64,000 nucleotides of DNA from Bacillota bacterium (GCA_009711785.1 VENA01000034.1:1-64000), one strand, 5' to 3'. Counted from the stretch's first letter, positions 24,649-34,036 are shown. Notes: generated by a model from the sequence alone, not told the origin. A program made the numbers and translations.

Positions 24649-25251
24649 TTACTCTACTTTATTTTCTGTGTCTCCTCCACCAATCCATGGGTCTTCTCCG
24701 TTTTCCCATGCATTAATATATTCATCTATTGTCATTACTTTACTAAATAGACTTAAGTCTTTTAATCCATACTCATGCATTTCTTGAGTCTTTGACTGTG
24801 TTCCATCACTTAAAGTAATAACTTTGTATGCATTGTAAAGTGCATCTGAAGCTGTAGATCTAACACATACGTTAGTCCATACACCTGTAACAACTACTGT
24901 GTCTATATTTTCTTCTCTTAAGAAAAGATCTAAGTCAGTATGAGCAAATCCACTGTGTCTTCTCTTTTGAACAATATACTCATCTTCATTAGGGTATAAC
25001 TCTTCTATAAAGTCTGACCCCCAAGTTCCTTTAACAGCATGTACTGGTCTTACTCTAAAGTCAGCATCATTTTTTCTGTGAGCCTCTTGGATGTGTACTA
25101 TTTGTACATCATCATCTTCTCTATTTCTAACCCATTCCATTAACTTTTGAAGATTAGGAACTATTTCATCAGCTCCAGGACATCTTAATTTAGCATTTTC
25201 TCCAACAAAATCATTTAACATATCTATAACAACAATTGCATGTCTAGCCAT
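24649..25251 (-). CDS. Isochorismatase-family cysteine hydrolase; candidate ureidoimidazole amidase
   Basis: A 200-residue cysteine hydrolase. The catalytic triad is visible as D10 (VVIDMLNDF), K96 (VQKRRHSGF) and C129 (TGVWTNVCVRSTA). Family members split amides, carbamoyl or ureido groups, for example N-carbamoylsarcosine and ureidoacrylate. In the xanthine pathway 4-ureido-5-imidazolecarboxylate must lose its carbamoyl group to give 4-amino-5-imidazolecarboxylate, CO2 and ammonia; this gene sits exactly between the ring-opening amidohydrolase and the decarboxylase. The acidic C-terminal tail (DPWIGGGDTENKVE) is unusual. Substrate is inference. Confidence 0.82.
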   Translation of the reverse strand: MARHAIVVIDMLNDFVGENAKLRCPGADEIVPNLQKLMEWVRNREDDDVQIVHIQEAHRKNDADFRVRPVHAVKGTWGSDFIEELYPNEDEYIVQKRRHSGFAHTDLDLFLREENIDTVVVTGVWTNVCVRSTASDALYNAYKVITLSDGTQSKTQEMHEYGLKDLSLFSKVMTIDEYINAWENGEDPWIGGGDTENKVE

Positions 25252-25276
25252 AATTAATTCCTCCTTGAAATTTAAT

Positions 25277-26689
25277 TTAGTATTTTAATTTTTTCTCTAG
25301 CTTTTGTATACTTTGTCTCTTAATGAACTGTCCGTATCCTTCTTGACCAACAATTCCTTCATTATCATCATATACAACTTTACCGCGGATAACTGTCTTA
25401 ACTGGCTTTCCTTTTAACTTATATCCATGGAATGGAGTATATTTAGCCATTGTATACATCTTATCTTTATCTATAGTCCATTCTTTATCAAGATCTAATA
25501 TTGTAAAGTCTGCATCAGAACCTATAAACATAGCACCTTTTTTAGGATATAATCCATAATGCTTAGCAGGACTTTCACTTAATACTTCAACTAATCTTGA
25601 TAATGAAAGTCTTCCTTTATTGTATCCTTCACTTACTATTACAGGTACCATTGTTTCAACTCCTGGGATTCCAGGGAATGAATTCCATATATTCATGCCT
25701 TCTGCATCTTTTTCAGTTTCTATGTTATATGGAGCATGGTCTGTAGCTACAAAGTCAACACTTCCATCTTGAAGTCCTTCCCAAAGTTCTTCATTATCTT
25801 TCTCAGTTCTAAGTGGTGGTGCAATTTTAGCAAACTGCATATGCTCAGTCATTGCGTCTTGATAGTTTAATGTTAAGTAATGAGGGCATACCTCACTAGT
25901 TACATCTAAGCCTCTTTCCTTTGCTTCTCTTACTAATTTAGAACCTATTCCAGTACTCATATGAACTATATGAAGTCTAGCTCCTGTATCTTCTGCAAAA
26001 CTTATTCCTAATTGGATAGCTACCTTTTCTATAAGAGTATTTCTAGCCTCAGCCCAAGCTGGACCATCCATACGTCCTTCTTTTTCAAATTTATCAGTAT
26101 AGAATTCAGCCATAGCAAAGTTTTCTGCATGGATTCCAACAGGTAATCCAGTTTCAGCTACTGCCTTGAAACATTCATACATTTCAGGGTCTGTAACTCT
26201 TGGATAAGTTGGAACTGATGGAGTCATATATACTTTAAATGCTAGCACACCGTAATCTGCTTGTTCTTGAACGTTGTGTAGATTTCCTTCTCTAACATCT
26301 TCTCCTGTTACTCCACCCCACATACCATAATCAACTATAGCCTTATCTTTTATGGCTTCTAATTTGTGTTCTAATTCTTCAACACTTCTTACTGAAGGCT
26401 TTGAACAACAAGGCATATCTACTATTGTTGTTACACCTCCACTTGCTGCTGCACTAGAACCTGTAAGGAAATTTTCTCTATGGGTAAATCCAGGATCATT
26501 AATGTGTGTATGAGAGTCTATACACCCTGGTAATGTTAATTTACCTTCAGCATCAATAGTTTCCTTTGCATCAATTCCTTCTAAATCTTGGGTAAAACCA
26601 GCTATTAATTCATCCTTAACTAAGATATTAGTAACAACTGTGTCGTCACCCTGTGGTATTCTTGCATTCTTTACAATTACATCATACAT
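25277..26689 (-). CDS. Dihydropyrimidinase/allantoinase-like hydrolase; candidate xanthine amidohydrolase
   Basis: A 470-residue cyclic amidohydrolase. The binuclear metal site is complete: DSHTHINDPG (H60, H62), the lysine to be carboxylated K152 in AFKVYM, HAENF near 182, VHMS near 238-241 and ATDHAPYN. Relatives hydrolyse hydantoins, dihydropyrimidines and allantoin. In purine fermentation the first ring opening, xanthine to 4-ureido-5-imidazolecarboxylate, is the same kind of cyclic-amide hydrolysis and has lacked an obvious gene. The operon context favours this over allantoinase, since no uricase or other allantoin-pathway gene is present. Substrate is inference. Confidence 0.8.
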   Translation of the reverse strand: MYDVIVKNARIPQGDDTVVTNILVKDELIAGFTQDLEGIDAKETIDAEGKLTLPGCIDSHTHINDPGFTHRENFLTGSSAAASGGVTTIVDMPCCSKPSVRSVEELEHKLEAIKDKAIVDYGMWGGVTGEDVREGNLHNVQEQADYGVLAFKVYMTPSVPTYPRVTDPEMYECFKAVAETGLPVGIHAENFAMAEFYTDKFEKEGRMDGPAWAEARNTLIEKVAIQLGISFAEDTGARLHIVHMSTGIGSKLVREAKERGLDVTSEVCPHYLTLNYQDAMTEHMQFAKIAPPLRTEKDNEELWEGLQDGSVDFVATDHAPYNIETEKDAEGMNIWNSFPGIPGVETMVPVIVSEGYNKGRLSLSRLVEVLSESPAKHYGLYPKKGAMFIGSDADFTILDLDKEWTIDKDKMYTMAKYTPFHGYKLKGKPVKTVIRGKVVYDDNEGIVGQEGYGQFIKRQSIQKLEKKLKY

Positions 26690-26780
26690 AAGAATCCTCC
26701 TTTATTTTTTAAAACATACATATGTCTGACATAACTTAGATTATTAAGTTATTGTCTGCATACGTTTTCAAGCCTTTAGG

Positions 26781-26815
26781 AATACAATTAAAGGGGAAAA
26801 CCCCTTAATTGTATT
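26781..26815 (-). terminator. Hairpin after the formyl-THF synthetase gene
   Basis: AATACAATTAAAGGGG pairs with CCCCTTAATTGTATT across an AAAA loop, with one bulge. It begins one base after the fhs stop. The T-run is poor on the minus strand, so it may reduce rather than stop transcription into the amidohydrolase gene. Confidence 0.6.
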
Positions 26816-28489
26816 TTAAAATAGTCCAGTTATCTCTCCATCTTTAGTAACATCCATATTATTTGCTGCAGGAACCTTTGGAAGTCCTGGCATTGTCATT
26901 ATGTCACCTGTTAATGCAACTAAGAATTTAGCTCCAGCTGATACATTAACTCCTCTTACTGTAACTCTAAATCCTTCTGGTCTTCCTTTTAATGAAGGAT
27001 CATCGGATAATGAAGATTGTGTTTTTGCCATACATATTGGCATTTTGTCTAATTCTAAGTCTTTTAATTGTTTAATTTGCTTTTTACATTTACCTGTAAA
27101 GTCTACTCCATCTGCACCGTAAACCTCTTTTGCTATTATTTCTATCTTTTCTTCTATACTCATATCAACATCGTATAGTGGCTTAAAGTTTGAAGGCTTG
27201 TTCTCTACTGTTTCTACTACTTTTTTAGCTAAGTCTATTCCACCTTCTCCTCCTTTAGCCCATACTTTTGATAATACAACCTCTGCTTTTATTTCTTTAC
27301 ATTTATTAAATAATAAATTAACTTCTTCTTCAGTGTCAGATGGGAATTCATTTATTGCTACTACAGCTGGTACTCCAAATTTATTAACATTTTCTATATG
27401 TTTTTTAAGATTTTCAAATCCTTTATCTAAAGCTTCTAAGTTTTCTTCATTTAATTTATCTTTAGCTACTCCACCATGGCTTTTAAGTGCCCTTACAGTG
27501 GCAACTATCACTGCAGCATCAGGATTTAAATCTGCAAATCTACTCTTTATATTAAAGAATTTCTCTGCTCCTAAATCTGCACCAAATCCTGCCTCTGTTA
27601 CACAATAATCAGCTAATTTAAGTGCCATCTTTGTTGCCATAACACTGTTACATCCATGGGCAATATTAGCAAAAGGTCCTCCATGGATAAACGCTGGAGT
27701 ATTTTCAAGTGTTTGTACTAAATTAGGTTTGATTGCATCCTTTAATATTAAAGTAAGTGCTCCTGTTGCATCTAAATCATCTGCCTTAACAGGTTCACCA
27801 TCAAATGTATATGCAACAATCATATTACCTAATCTTTCTTTTAAATCTTCTAAACTTGTTGCTAAACAAAGAATTGCCATTATCTCTGAAGCAACTGTTA
27901 TATCAAATCCATCTTCTCTAGGGATGCTATTTCCTTTACCCCCTAGACCTACTACAACATTTCTTAAAGCTCTATCATTCATATCAAGTACTCTATTCCA
28001 AACAACTCTTCTTTGGTCTATATTTAAATCATTTCCTTGATGCATATGATTATCAATAAGTGCAGCTAAAAGATTATGGGCTGTAGTTATAGCATGGATA
28101 TCTCCTGTAAAGTGTAAGTTTATATCATCCATAGGTACAACTTGAGAATATCCTCCTCCAGCAGCTCCTCCTTTAATTCCAAAACAAGGACCTAATGAAG
28201 GCTCTCTTAATGTGGTCATAGTCTTTTTACCTATTTGATTAAGACCCATACTAAGACCTATGTTTGTAGTTGTCTTTCCTTCACCTGCCGGTGTCGGGTT
28301 AATAGCTGTTACTAAAATTAACTTTCCATCTTCTTCATCTTTTAATCTATCAAATACCTCTAATGAAACCTTAGCTTTATGATTACCAAAAAGCTCTAGT
28401 TCATCATTATTTATCCCTACCTTCTCTGCAATGCTTTTAATATGTTCCATGTTAGCTTCCTGTGCTATCTGAACGTCTGTTTTCATCAT
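26816..28489 (-). CDS. fhs: Formate-tetrahydrofolate ligase
   Basis: A 557-residue formyl-THF synthetase, complete in length. The P-loop [11 protein letters not shown] is at about residues 64-74, followed by the conserved [22 protein letters not shown] region, in two blocks, and [13 protein letters not shown]. In purine fermentation the enzyme runs in the ATP-forming direction: 10-formyl-THF + ADP + Pi to formate + ATP, the main substrate-level phosphorylation. It lies between the formiminotransferase and the amidohydrolase. The formate product feeds fdhA at 45-47.7 kb. Confidence 0.96.
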   Translation of the reverse strand: MMKTDVQIAQEANMEHIKSIAEKVGINNDELELFGNHKAKVSLEVFDRLKDEEDGKLILVTAINPTPAGEGKTTTNIGLSMGLNQIGKKTMTTLREPSLGPCFGIKGGAAGGGYSQVVPMDDINLHFTGDIHAITTAHNLLAALIDNHMHQGNDLNIDQRRVVWNRVLDMNDRALRNVVVGLGGKGNSIPREDGFDITVASEIMAILCLATSLEDLKERLGNMIVAYTFDGEPVKADDLDATGALTLILKDAIKPNLVQTLENTPAFIHGGPFANIAHGCNSVMATKMALKLADYCVTEAGFGADLGAEKFFNIKSRFADLNPDAAVIVATVRALKSHGGVAKDKLNEENLEALDKGFENLKKHIENVNKFGVPAVVAINEFPSDTEEEVNLLFNKCKEIKAEVVLSKVWAKGGEGGIDLAKKVVETVENKPSNFKPLYDVDMSIEEKIEIIAKEVYGADGVDFTGKCKKQIKQLKDLELDKMPICMAKTQSSLSDDPSLKGRPEGFRVTVRGVNVSAGAKFLVALTGDIMTMPGLPKVPAANNMDVTKDGEITGLF

Positions 28490-28514
28490 ACACCTCCCAA
28501 AGTATTTAAAAAAC

Positions 28515-29426
28515 TTACATATCCATTAAGTGTGTTTCTAGAATTTGTTCCTTTCTAAAGCCTTCTAATTTTAAGTAATACTCTAATGAATTAATTATAT
28601 GTGGTAATTTAACAGGACCTACAAGCTCAGAACCTGTTACCGTAACACCATATCTTTCTGCTTCTTGTTCTACAAACTTAAATGCTCTATATATAGGAGT
28701 GTTATTACAATCAAATAAATTCATTGATACAACTACTCCATCCCTTTCTGGGAATTTAATACCAACTGATCTAATAGTTGAGAATCCACCACTTGGTCCT
28801 CTTAAAGCTCTAGCTATTTTCTTAGCTATACTTAAATCCTCTGTATTTAAGAATATATTATAAGCAGTTAATCCTTCTTCCTTTGCACTTACTATGGTAG
28901 CTCCTGCTGTTTCATGTAATTTATTAGGTCCTATATCTGGTTTTCTTTCATCTGTATGGGCTACTTCTTTTAAACCTTCATATTGACCTTTTCTTATGAA
29001 GCTTAATTTCTTTCTTTCTTCACACCTAGCATTTTCTCCTGAAAAGTAAACAGGTACATTATATCTTTCATATACTTCTTTACCTATTTCTTCTGCTAAT
29101 TCTTTAACTTCATCCACTGTGATGTTTTTAAATGGGAACATTGGTATAGTATCCTGTGCACCTATTCTAGGATGCGTACCCTTATGTTCTTCCATGTTGA
29201 TTAGTTCATAGGATTTCCCTGCCATATTAAGTAGTGCTTCCTTTAGTGGTTCAGGCTCACCTATAACTGTTAATACTGTTCTGTTAAAATCTTCTTCAGG
29301 TTCACAGCTAACTAACTTAACTCCTTCAACATCTCTTAATTGGTCAGCTACCTTTTCAATAACTTCCTTGTTCTTACCGTCACTGAAATTTGGTACTGCT
29401 AAAACATATTGCTTATTATCTGACAT
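28515..29426 (-). CDS. Formimidoyltransferase, probably glycine-specific
   Basis: A 303-residue stand-alone transferase domain homologous to the N-terminal half of FtcD. It holds the catalytic His (H85) in [28 protein letters not shown], and [15 protein letters not shown]. It moves the formimino group from an amino acid to tetrahydrofolate. In purine fermenters the donor is formiminoglycine, which yields glycine; no histidine-degradation (hut) gene lies nearby, so the glycine enzyme is more likely than the glutamate one. It is the first gene of the microcompartment operon. The cyclodeaminase partner is at 41860-42498. Confidence 0.87.
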   Translation of the reverse strand: MSDNKQYVLAVPNFSDGKNKEVIEKVADQLRDVEGVKLVSCEPEEDFNRTVLTVIGEPEPLKEALLNMAGKSYELINMEEHKGTHPRIGAQDTIPMFPFKNITVDEVKELAEEIGKEVYERYNVPVYFSGENARCEERKKLSFIRKGQYEGLKEVAHTDERKPDIGPNKLHETAGATIVSAKEEGLTAYNIFLNTEDLSIAKKIARALRGPSGGFSTIRSVGIKFPERDGVVVSMNLFDCNNTPIYRAFKFVEQEAERYGVTVTGSELVGPVKLPHIINSLEYYLKLEGFRKEQILETHLMDM

Positions 29427-29784
29427 AATTAAACCTCCCTTTTATTTAAAATAATTATTTGTTTTCTTTTTCGCTCACTATATGGATTCAATAATTTTAA
29501 AGCATTTACCTTTGTTATATTTTTATAAATAGTTTGATATATACAAATTAAAAAAAGACCCTATTTGTTATTAGTTAATAAAATTTTTAACGAAATTTGT
29601 ATATTTTTTTAGACTACATGCTTTAACCCCAGTAATGTCAACAGGTTTAGGGTTTTGTAATTATTTTACTTTTATTTCTATCCATATTAGTATTTAAAGG
29701 ATTTTAATTCTAATTTCTAGTATAATTTTATTTAAAGCATCCTAAATTTGATTTGGGATAAATTTAATAAAAGGAGGTTTTAAG
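29427..29784. promoter_or_regulatory. Divergent control region of the BMC operon and cyclase gene
   Basis: 358 bases without a gene, between divergent starts. On the minus strand TTGACA (29636-29641) and TGTAGT (29613-29618) are 17 bases apart and could drive the BMC operon with a leader near 180 bases. On the plus strand TATAAT at 29721-29726 could serve the cyclase gene; its -35 box is weak. An inverted repeat ATATACAAATT (29539-29549) / AATTTGTATAT (29594-29604) is a possible operator, perhaps for the nearby PucR regulator. No riboswitch is recognised. Confidence 0.55.
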
Positions 29785-30477
29785 ATGGCTTTACGTTTAA
29801 TTGATTTATCACAGGAAATATTTCAAGGTATGTCAGTCTTTCCTATGCATCAGAAAACTTTTATAATGACAAATATGACACATGAAGAAAATATGGAAGC
29901 TACAGGAAGTGATACCTTAGGCTTTTCTGCTAGAAACTTATTAATAAGTGAGCACGGTGGCACACATTCCGATGGTGTTTGGGAATATAAAAAGAGTGGT
30001 GAAACAATAGATAAAATGCCTATGGAATATTTCTGGGGGAGTGCTATATGTATAGACTTATCCCACGTACCTAGTAATAGATACATTGAAATTAAGGATT
30101 TAGAAAAAGCAGTTAAAAAATCCGGTCAAGAAATAAAAAAGGGAGATATCGTTCTTTTATATACCGGACACTATGATAGGAACTTTGGAACGGATAAATG
30201 GCAAACTACCTATAGTGGTTTGAATTATAAGTCTGCTAAATGGTTAGCTGAAAAAGGTGTTGTAAATATCGGTGTTGATGCTCCAGCTATTGACCATCCC
30301 GACGATTTAGATTTTTCAGGACATTTAGTTTGTGGAGAATATGATATTACTAATACTGAAAACTTATGTAATTTAGATAAGGTTGTTAATAAAAGGTTTT
30401 TATATATCGGTCTTCCACTAAAAATAAGAGATGGTTCAGGTTCCCCTATAAGGGCAGTTGCATTATTAGAAGAATAA
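29785..30477 (+). CDS. Cyclase-family metal hydrolase; candidate 4-imidazolonase
   Basis: A 230-residue protein of the cyclase / kynurenine formamidase-like family. The metal ligands of the HxGTHxDxPxH motif are present as H57, H61 and D63 in HGGTHSDG, but the final PxH is replaced by GVW. The family includes isatin hydrolase, which opens a five-membered lactam. The xanthine pathway needs opening of 4-imidazolone to formiminoglycine, a comparable reaction, and no HutI-like imidazolonase is in the window. It is transcribed divergently from the BMC operon and ends at a shared terminator with the PucR gene. The GGAGG site is eight bases before the ATG. Role is inference. Confidence 0.75.
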   Translation: MALRLIDLSQEIFQGMSVFPMHQKTFIMTNMTHEENMEATGSDTLGFSARNLLISEHGGTHSDGVWEYKKSGETIDKMPMEYFWGSAICIDLSHVPSNRYIEIKDLEKAVKKSGQEIKKGDIVLLYTGHYDRNFGTDKWQTTYSGLNYKSAKWLAEKGVVNIGVDAPAIDHPDDLDFSGHLVCGEYDITNTENLCNLDKVVNKRFLYIGLPLKIRDGSGSPIRAVALLEE

Positions 30478-30480
30478 TAA

Positions 30481-30508
30481 TAAGCCGATGGTTAAAACCA
30501 TCGGCTTA
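30481..30508. terminator. Bidirectional terminator between cyclase and pucR genes
   Basis: The stem TAAGCCGATGGTT / AACCATCGGCTTA with a two-base centre lies between convergent stops. It is GC-rich relative to its surroundings and has an A/T-rich flank on each side. Confidence 0.85.
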
Positions 30509-32176
30509 ATTAATTTTAATTCCTAATAATCTTTTTATTTTTAAAGCAATTTCTAAACTTAATCTATCATTAGCATTATCTAAATTAAGTTCTGTAATAT
30601 CTTTTATTCTTTGCACCCTATAAAGTACTGTATTATAGTGAGTAAACAACGAATCAGACATTTTCTTAAGATTTCCATTATGTTCATAATATGACTCTAG
30701 AGTTTTTACAAGTTCCGTTGATTTTTTATTATCATAATCAACCAGTGGTTTTAAAGTTGTATTATAAAAATTAAGTAACTCTTCATTTAAATCATCTTGG
30801 CATAATATCTTAAAAATTCCTAACTTATCAAAATCAATAACAATTTGATCATCTAGCATTCTTCCAGCACGTATTGCCTTTTCTGCATCAATATGACTTT
30901 TATAGGCTTTAGTAATGCCTTTATAGGGTCTACCTACACCCATAGTAAATTCTGCATCTTTAAATCTACTTTTTAATAATTTCTCTACTTTTCTTTTGAA
31001 TTCATCTAATACCTTTTTATTAACTAAATTTTCATCAATTGATAATAATATATTAATACTTTCTGTCTTACTAGCTACTACACCTTTTAATTTAACATCT
31101 TCCATAATTTTTTCAATGGAATTAATTATTTTATTTATATAGTTACTTATTACATCTATAGTCATCCGTTCTTCATTATTAGATTTTATATTAATTATAC
31201 CTATAGAATATAAAGTATCTATATCTAATCTAAAAGATTCTGCCCTTTCAACTGCCTTTTGTCTTCTATTTTTATTTAATGAAATTAAGTCTTCTAGAAA
31301 TTCAGATTTGTATCTATTTTCAACTTCCCTTACAGTTAATTTTTTTAAAACTTCTAAGGCTATAGTAGTTGAAGCGGATTCTAAAATAGATAAATCAAAT
31401 CCTCCTAATGGATTATTAGTGGCAAAGGAAAATATGTGTCCATATACTTCATTTTCAACAACAATAGGCATTACCATTCTTTTGATACATTTACCATTTA
31501 TAAGTTCTGATCTTTCATCTAGCTTTTTAACTTTTCTTTTATTAAAATTAGGACTATAAAAATTTTCAATATTCTTCGTTATCTGCTCTTTGGTAGTTTC
31601 ATTTATACATTTAAACTGTTTTATTGAAAATTTAGGTATGTCCAATCTTATATATACAGGATTGTGTAAATTTTCATATATTATCCTAGATATTTTTTCA
31701 ATACTTGACCCAGATAACATAGCATTCATCAATCTTTCATGAATTTTTTCTAGTCTTTGCAATAATCTAGCCTGTTTATTAAATATCTCCTTAAATATAG
31801 GAGTCATTATATCTGAAAATGGGGTTGAGTAATGAAGGTCTATAATAGGAAAATTCAATTCATTAGCTAATTGTATTACTTCATCTGAAAGTTTTTCTAA
31901 ATAAGGATATACTTTTATACCTATACCTGCTAATTTTTTATTAGCACATTCTTTTATAAGCTTTTTTTGTTCTTCAACATTATCTTTATTCATTGAGTAT
32001 GCAGTTGTAAGGAGTAATTCCCCTTCATCTACCCAATTAAGAATATCTGGATCTGCCATAACATTAACTTTAGATACTGTCCTCATTGTACCTCTTAAAC
32101 CTGCAATAATCTTGCTTTTTTTCATACAATCCATCTTAAGAATTTCATTTAATGATATTCCGTTTTGCCTCATCAT
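30506..32176 (-). CDS. PucR-family transcriptional regulator
   Basis: About 556 residues with the PucR layout: N-terminal purine catabolism domain (residues about 5-125, with DPDILNWVDEGELLLTTAYS), a variable middle with a GGDEF-like fold, and a C-terminal helix-turn-helix (HNGNLKKMSDSLFTHYNTVLYRVQRIK). Members control purine degradation and related amine pathways. It adjoins the BMC operon and cyclase gene, its likely targets. I start it at the ATG at 32176, behind GGGGTGG, although the frame opens with a GTG at 32185. Whether it activates or represses is not visible. Confidence 0.88.
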   Translation of the reverse strand: MMRQNGISLNEILKMDCMKKSKIIAGLRGTMRTVSKVNVMADPDILNWVDEGELLLTTAYSMNKDNVEEQKKLIKECANKKLAGIGIKVYPYLEKLSDEVIQLANELNFPIIDLHYSTPFSDIMTPIFKEIFNKQARLLQRLEKIHERLMNAMLSGSSIEKISRIIYENLHNPVYIRLDIPKFSIKQFKCINETTKEQITKNIENFYSPNFNKRKVKKLDERSELINGKCIKRMVMPIVVENEVYGHIFSFATNNPLGGFDLSILESASTTIALEVLKKLTVREVENRYKSEFLEDLISLNKNRRQKAVERAESFRLDIDTLYSIGIINIKSNNEERMTIDVISNYINKIINSIEKIMEDVKLKGVVASKTESINILLSIDENLVNKKVLDEFKRKVEKLLKSRFKDAEFTMGVGRPYKGITKAYKSHIDAEKAIRAGRMLDDQIVIDFDKLGIFKILCQDDLNEELLNFYNTTLKPLVDYDNKKSTELVKTLESYYEHNGNLKKMSDSLFTHYNTVLYRVQRIKDITELNLDNANDRLSLEIALKIKRLLGIKIN

Positions 32177-32379
32177 AATTACCACCCCTTTATATACCTA
32201 TTTTAACATTTCGAAAAAATTTGACAAATTCCTTCATTTTTTTGACTTTTTTTTATCAATTTTTTTCAATAAAGTTTTACTTTGATAAATTATTAGATTA
32301 ATTTTATTTAAATTATTGATTATTTACATAATATGTAATAAGATTTAGTTGTTGGGAAATTATAGAAAGGAAGGTTTAT

Positions 32380-32970
32380 ATGAATAATATAGATGTTTTC
32401 ATACAATTTATTAGTATTGTATCGCTATTTATAATTTCACTACATAATATGATAATAAGTTCAAATAAAGGCTATAGTACAGATTATACAATAATTAATT
32501 TGATAGTTTTTTATTTAATAAGTTTTTCCCTTATATATGATTTAATAGATAAAACAGCTTTTGATGCGATAGGTATAATATCAGTCGTAATATTTATATT
32601 AATATTTTTTACTTATTATATACTTAAACAAAGGACATATATTGTTTATGATACTTCACCAAGTGACTTATTAGGCTATTTAACTAAACTATTTGATAAA
32701 TATAATATCAATTATAAAATTGACAAATATAACAATAACAATACTATAAGTATAGAAAATACAAATACTAAAATATCTATTGATGATACATATTATAAAA
32801 ATAATTGTAATATAAAAATTAGTTATCCTAAGGGTTTATCTAATTATAAAGATATAAAAAAGGATATAAAACTTATAATAGAAGAGAATAATAATTTTAA
32901 ATTCAGAGGAAGTTTTTTAGTGTTATTTTCCTTAGTAGCACTTATCTTTCTTTATAAAGTATTAGTATGA
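32380..32970 (+). CDS. Unrecognised membrane protein
   Basis: I do not recognise this 196-residue protein. Three hydrophobic segments lie in the first 85 residues (about 8-28, 38-56 and 62-82), then a polar, Asn-rich domain of about 85 residues, and a last membrane segment at about 176-194. The polar domain contains YDTSPSDLLGYLTKLFDKYNINYKI. It has an AGGAAGG ribosome binding site. It is the first of a plus-strand group of small membrane-related genes (32.4-34.8 kb) with no visible tie to purines. Confidence 0.7.
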   Translation: MNNIDVFIQFISIVSLFIISLHNMIISSNKGYSTDYTIINLIVFYLISFSLIYDLIDKTAFDAIGIISVVIFILIFFTYYILKQRTYIVYDTSPSDLLGYLTKLFDKYNINYKIDKYNNNNTISIENTNTKISIDDTYYKNNCNIKISYPKGLSNYKDIKKDIKLIIEENNNFKFRGSFLVLFSLVALIFLYKVLV

Positions 32971-33026
32971 TAGAATAATGATATAAACATTTTAATTAAA
33001 CTAGGTGAAAAATTAACAATTTGAAT

Positions 33027-33061
33027 AACAGCTCTCTTTGCTGTTAAAGAGGTGATAAAAA
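33027..33061 (+). promoter_or_regulatory. Alternative hairpins over the DUF881 ribosome binding site
   Basis: AACAGC (33027-33032) can pair with GCTGTT (33040-33045), leaving the ribosome binding site free. The loop CTCTTT (33034-33039) can instead pair with AAAGAG (33046-33051), which is part of the ribosome binding site. The two structures exclude each other. Confidence 0.4.
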
Positions 33062-33786
33062 TGATTAATAAAAAAAATTCCATCGCAATAATTACTGCTT
33101 GTATTATCCTAGGTATATTATTGAGTCTTCAATATAAAACTATAAATGATTTATTCACCACTAGATATCTTCCTAGTCAAAGAAACAATGAATTTGCTTC
33201 AAAAATAAATGATGTAAGAAAAAATAATAAGGAATTAAAAGAAAAAATAGATGAATTAGAACAAAAAATCACTAGATATGAAAAAAATGCATCAAAAGAC
33301 AATCCCCAAATAGCTGCTTTAAGAAACAAATTAAACAATTATAAAATGTTCATAGGAAAAATAAATGTAAAGGGTCCAGGTATTGTTATAAATATAGAGG
33401 TAGTTAAAAACGATGGGTATTATGAAATTAGTCCTATAGTAACACATTATGATTATATAGAGGATGTAATAAGTGTATTAAATATATCCGGCGTAGAGGC
33501 TATATCTATTAATGATTTAAGATATAATAATTTTACTGAAATATTAAGAGTTGGTGATCATTTAAATATTAATGGAACTCCTCTAGGGCCACCTATAGAA
33601 ATAAAAGCCATAGGTAACCCATATATATTGAATACATCACTCAATTCTGAGGGTAGTCCTCTTAAATATTTTATAAAAAACGATAAGTATAAAGTAACTA
33701 TCAAGAAAGAAAAAAATATTATTATACCAGAATATAAAAAAATTATTGAATATAGATATGCACAACCTGATAATAATAATTTTTAA
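33061..33786 (+). CDS. DUF881 family membrane-anchored protein
   Basis: About 241 residues. A single N-terminal membrane segment (about residues 7-22) is followed by a coiled coil (about 42-80, NNKELKEKIDELEQKITRYE) and a DUF881 domain with KGPGIVINIEV and GVEAISINDLRY ... GPPIEIKAIGNP. DUF881 proteins are found near cell division genes in many Firmicutes and their function is unknown. I start it at the ATG at 33061 with AGAGGTGAT five bases before, not at the GTG inside that site. A terminator follows at once. Confidence 0.85.
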   Translation: MINKKNSIAIITACIILGILLSLQYKTINDLFTTRYLPSQRNNEFASKINDVRKNNKELKEKIDELEQKITRYEKNASKDNPQIAALRNKLNNYKMFIGKINVKGPGIVINIEVVKNDGYYEISPIVTHYDYIEDVISVLNISGVEAISINDLRYNNFTEILRVGDHLNINGTPLGPPIEIKAIGNPYILNTSLNSEGSPLKYFIKNDKYKVTIKKEKNIIIPEYKKIIEYRYAQPDNNNF

Positions 33787-33812
33787 CCTATAGTTAAACT
33801 ATAGGTTTTTTT
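33785..33812 (+). terminator. Terminator after the DUF881 gene
   Basis: The stem AACCTATAGTT / AACTATAGGTT, followed by seven T residues, starts at the stop codon of the DUF881 gene. Confidence 0.85.
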
Positions 33813-33830
33813 GTTGTAAATTTAACAACT

Positions 33831-33852
33831 ATCATATAAAATTTTATATGAT
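33831..33852. repeat. 22-bp perfect palindrome before a small membrane gene
   Basis: Each half reads ATCATATAAAA from its outer end. It lies 20 bases before the ATG at 33872 and just before its ribosome binding site. It may be an operator or an RNA hairpin. Confidence 0.5.
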
Positions 33853-33871
33853 AATTAGTTGAGGTGAGAAT

Positions 33872-34036
33872 ATGAAAAACATAGATACTTTATCAGGTTT
33901 AACATTATTTTTTATAATTATTATAATTAACATTTTACATATGGAAGGGTTACTAGCTAGAGAATATACTATTTTTATATTAATTATTATTATAATATTT
34001 ATTCCCATTATATTATTTTTTGACAACAATAATTAA
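33872..34036 (+). CDS. Small 54-residue membrane protein
   Basis: A short frame with a good GAGGTGAG ribosome binding site five bases before the ATG. The product has two hydrophobic stretches (about residues 11-22 and 33-50, almost all Ile, Leu and Phe) around a short polar turn, LHMEGLLAREYT. It ends in DNNN 24 bases before the TauE-like gene. No family is recognised. The ribosome binding site and position between a terminator and a gene make it likely to be real. Confidence 0.6.
   Translation: MKNIDTLSGLTLFFIIIIINILHMEGLLAREYTIFILIIIIIFIPIILFFDNNN

Noticed and set aside
24649-26689. Allantoin degradation operon
   Set aside because: The amidohydrolase resembles allantoinase, but no uricase, allantoicase or ureidoglycolate gene is present, and the UbiD, formiminotransferase and cyclodeaminase genes fit xanthine fermentation better.
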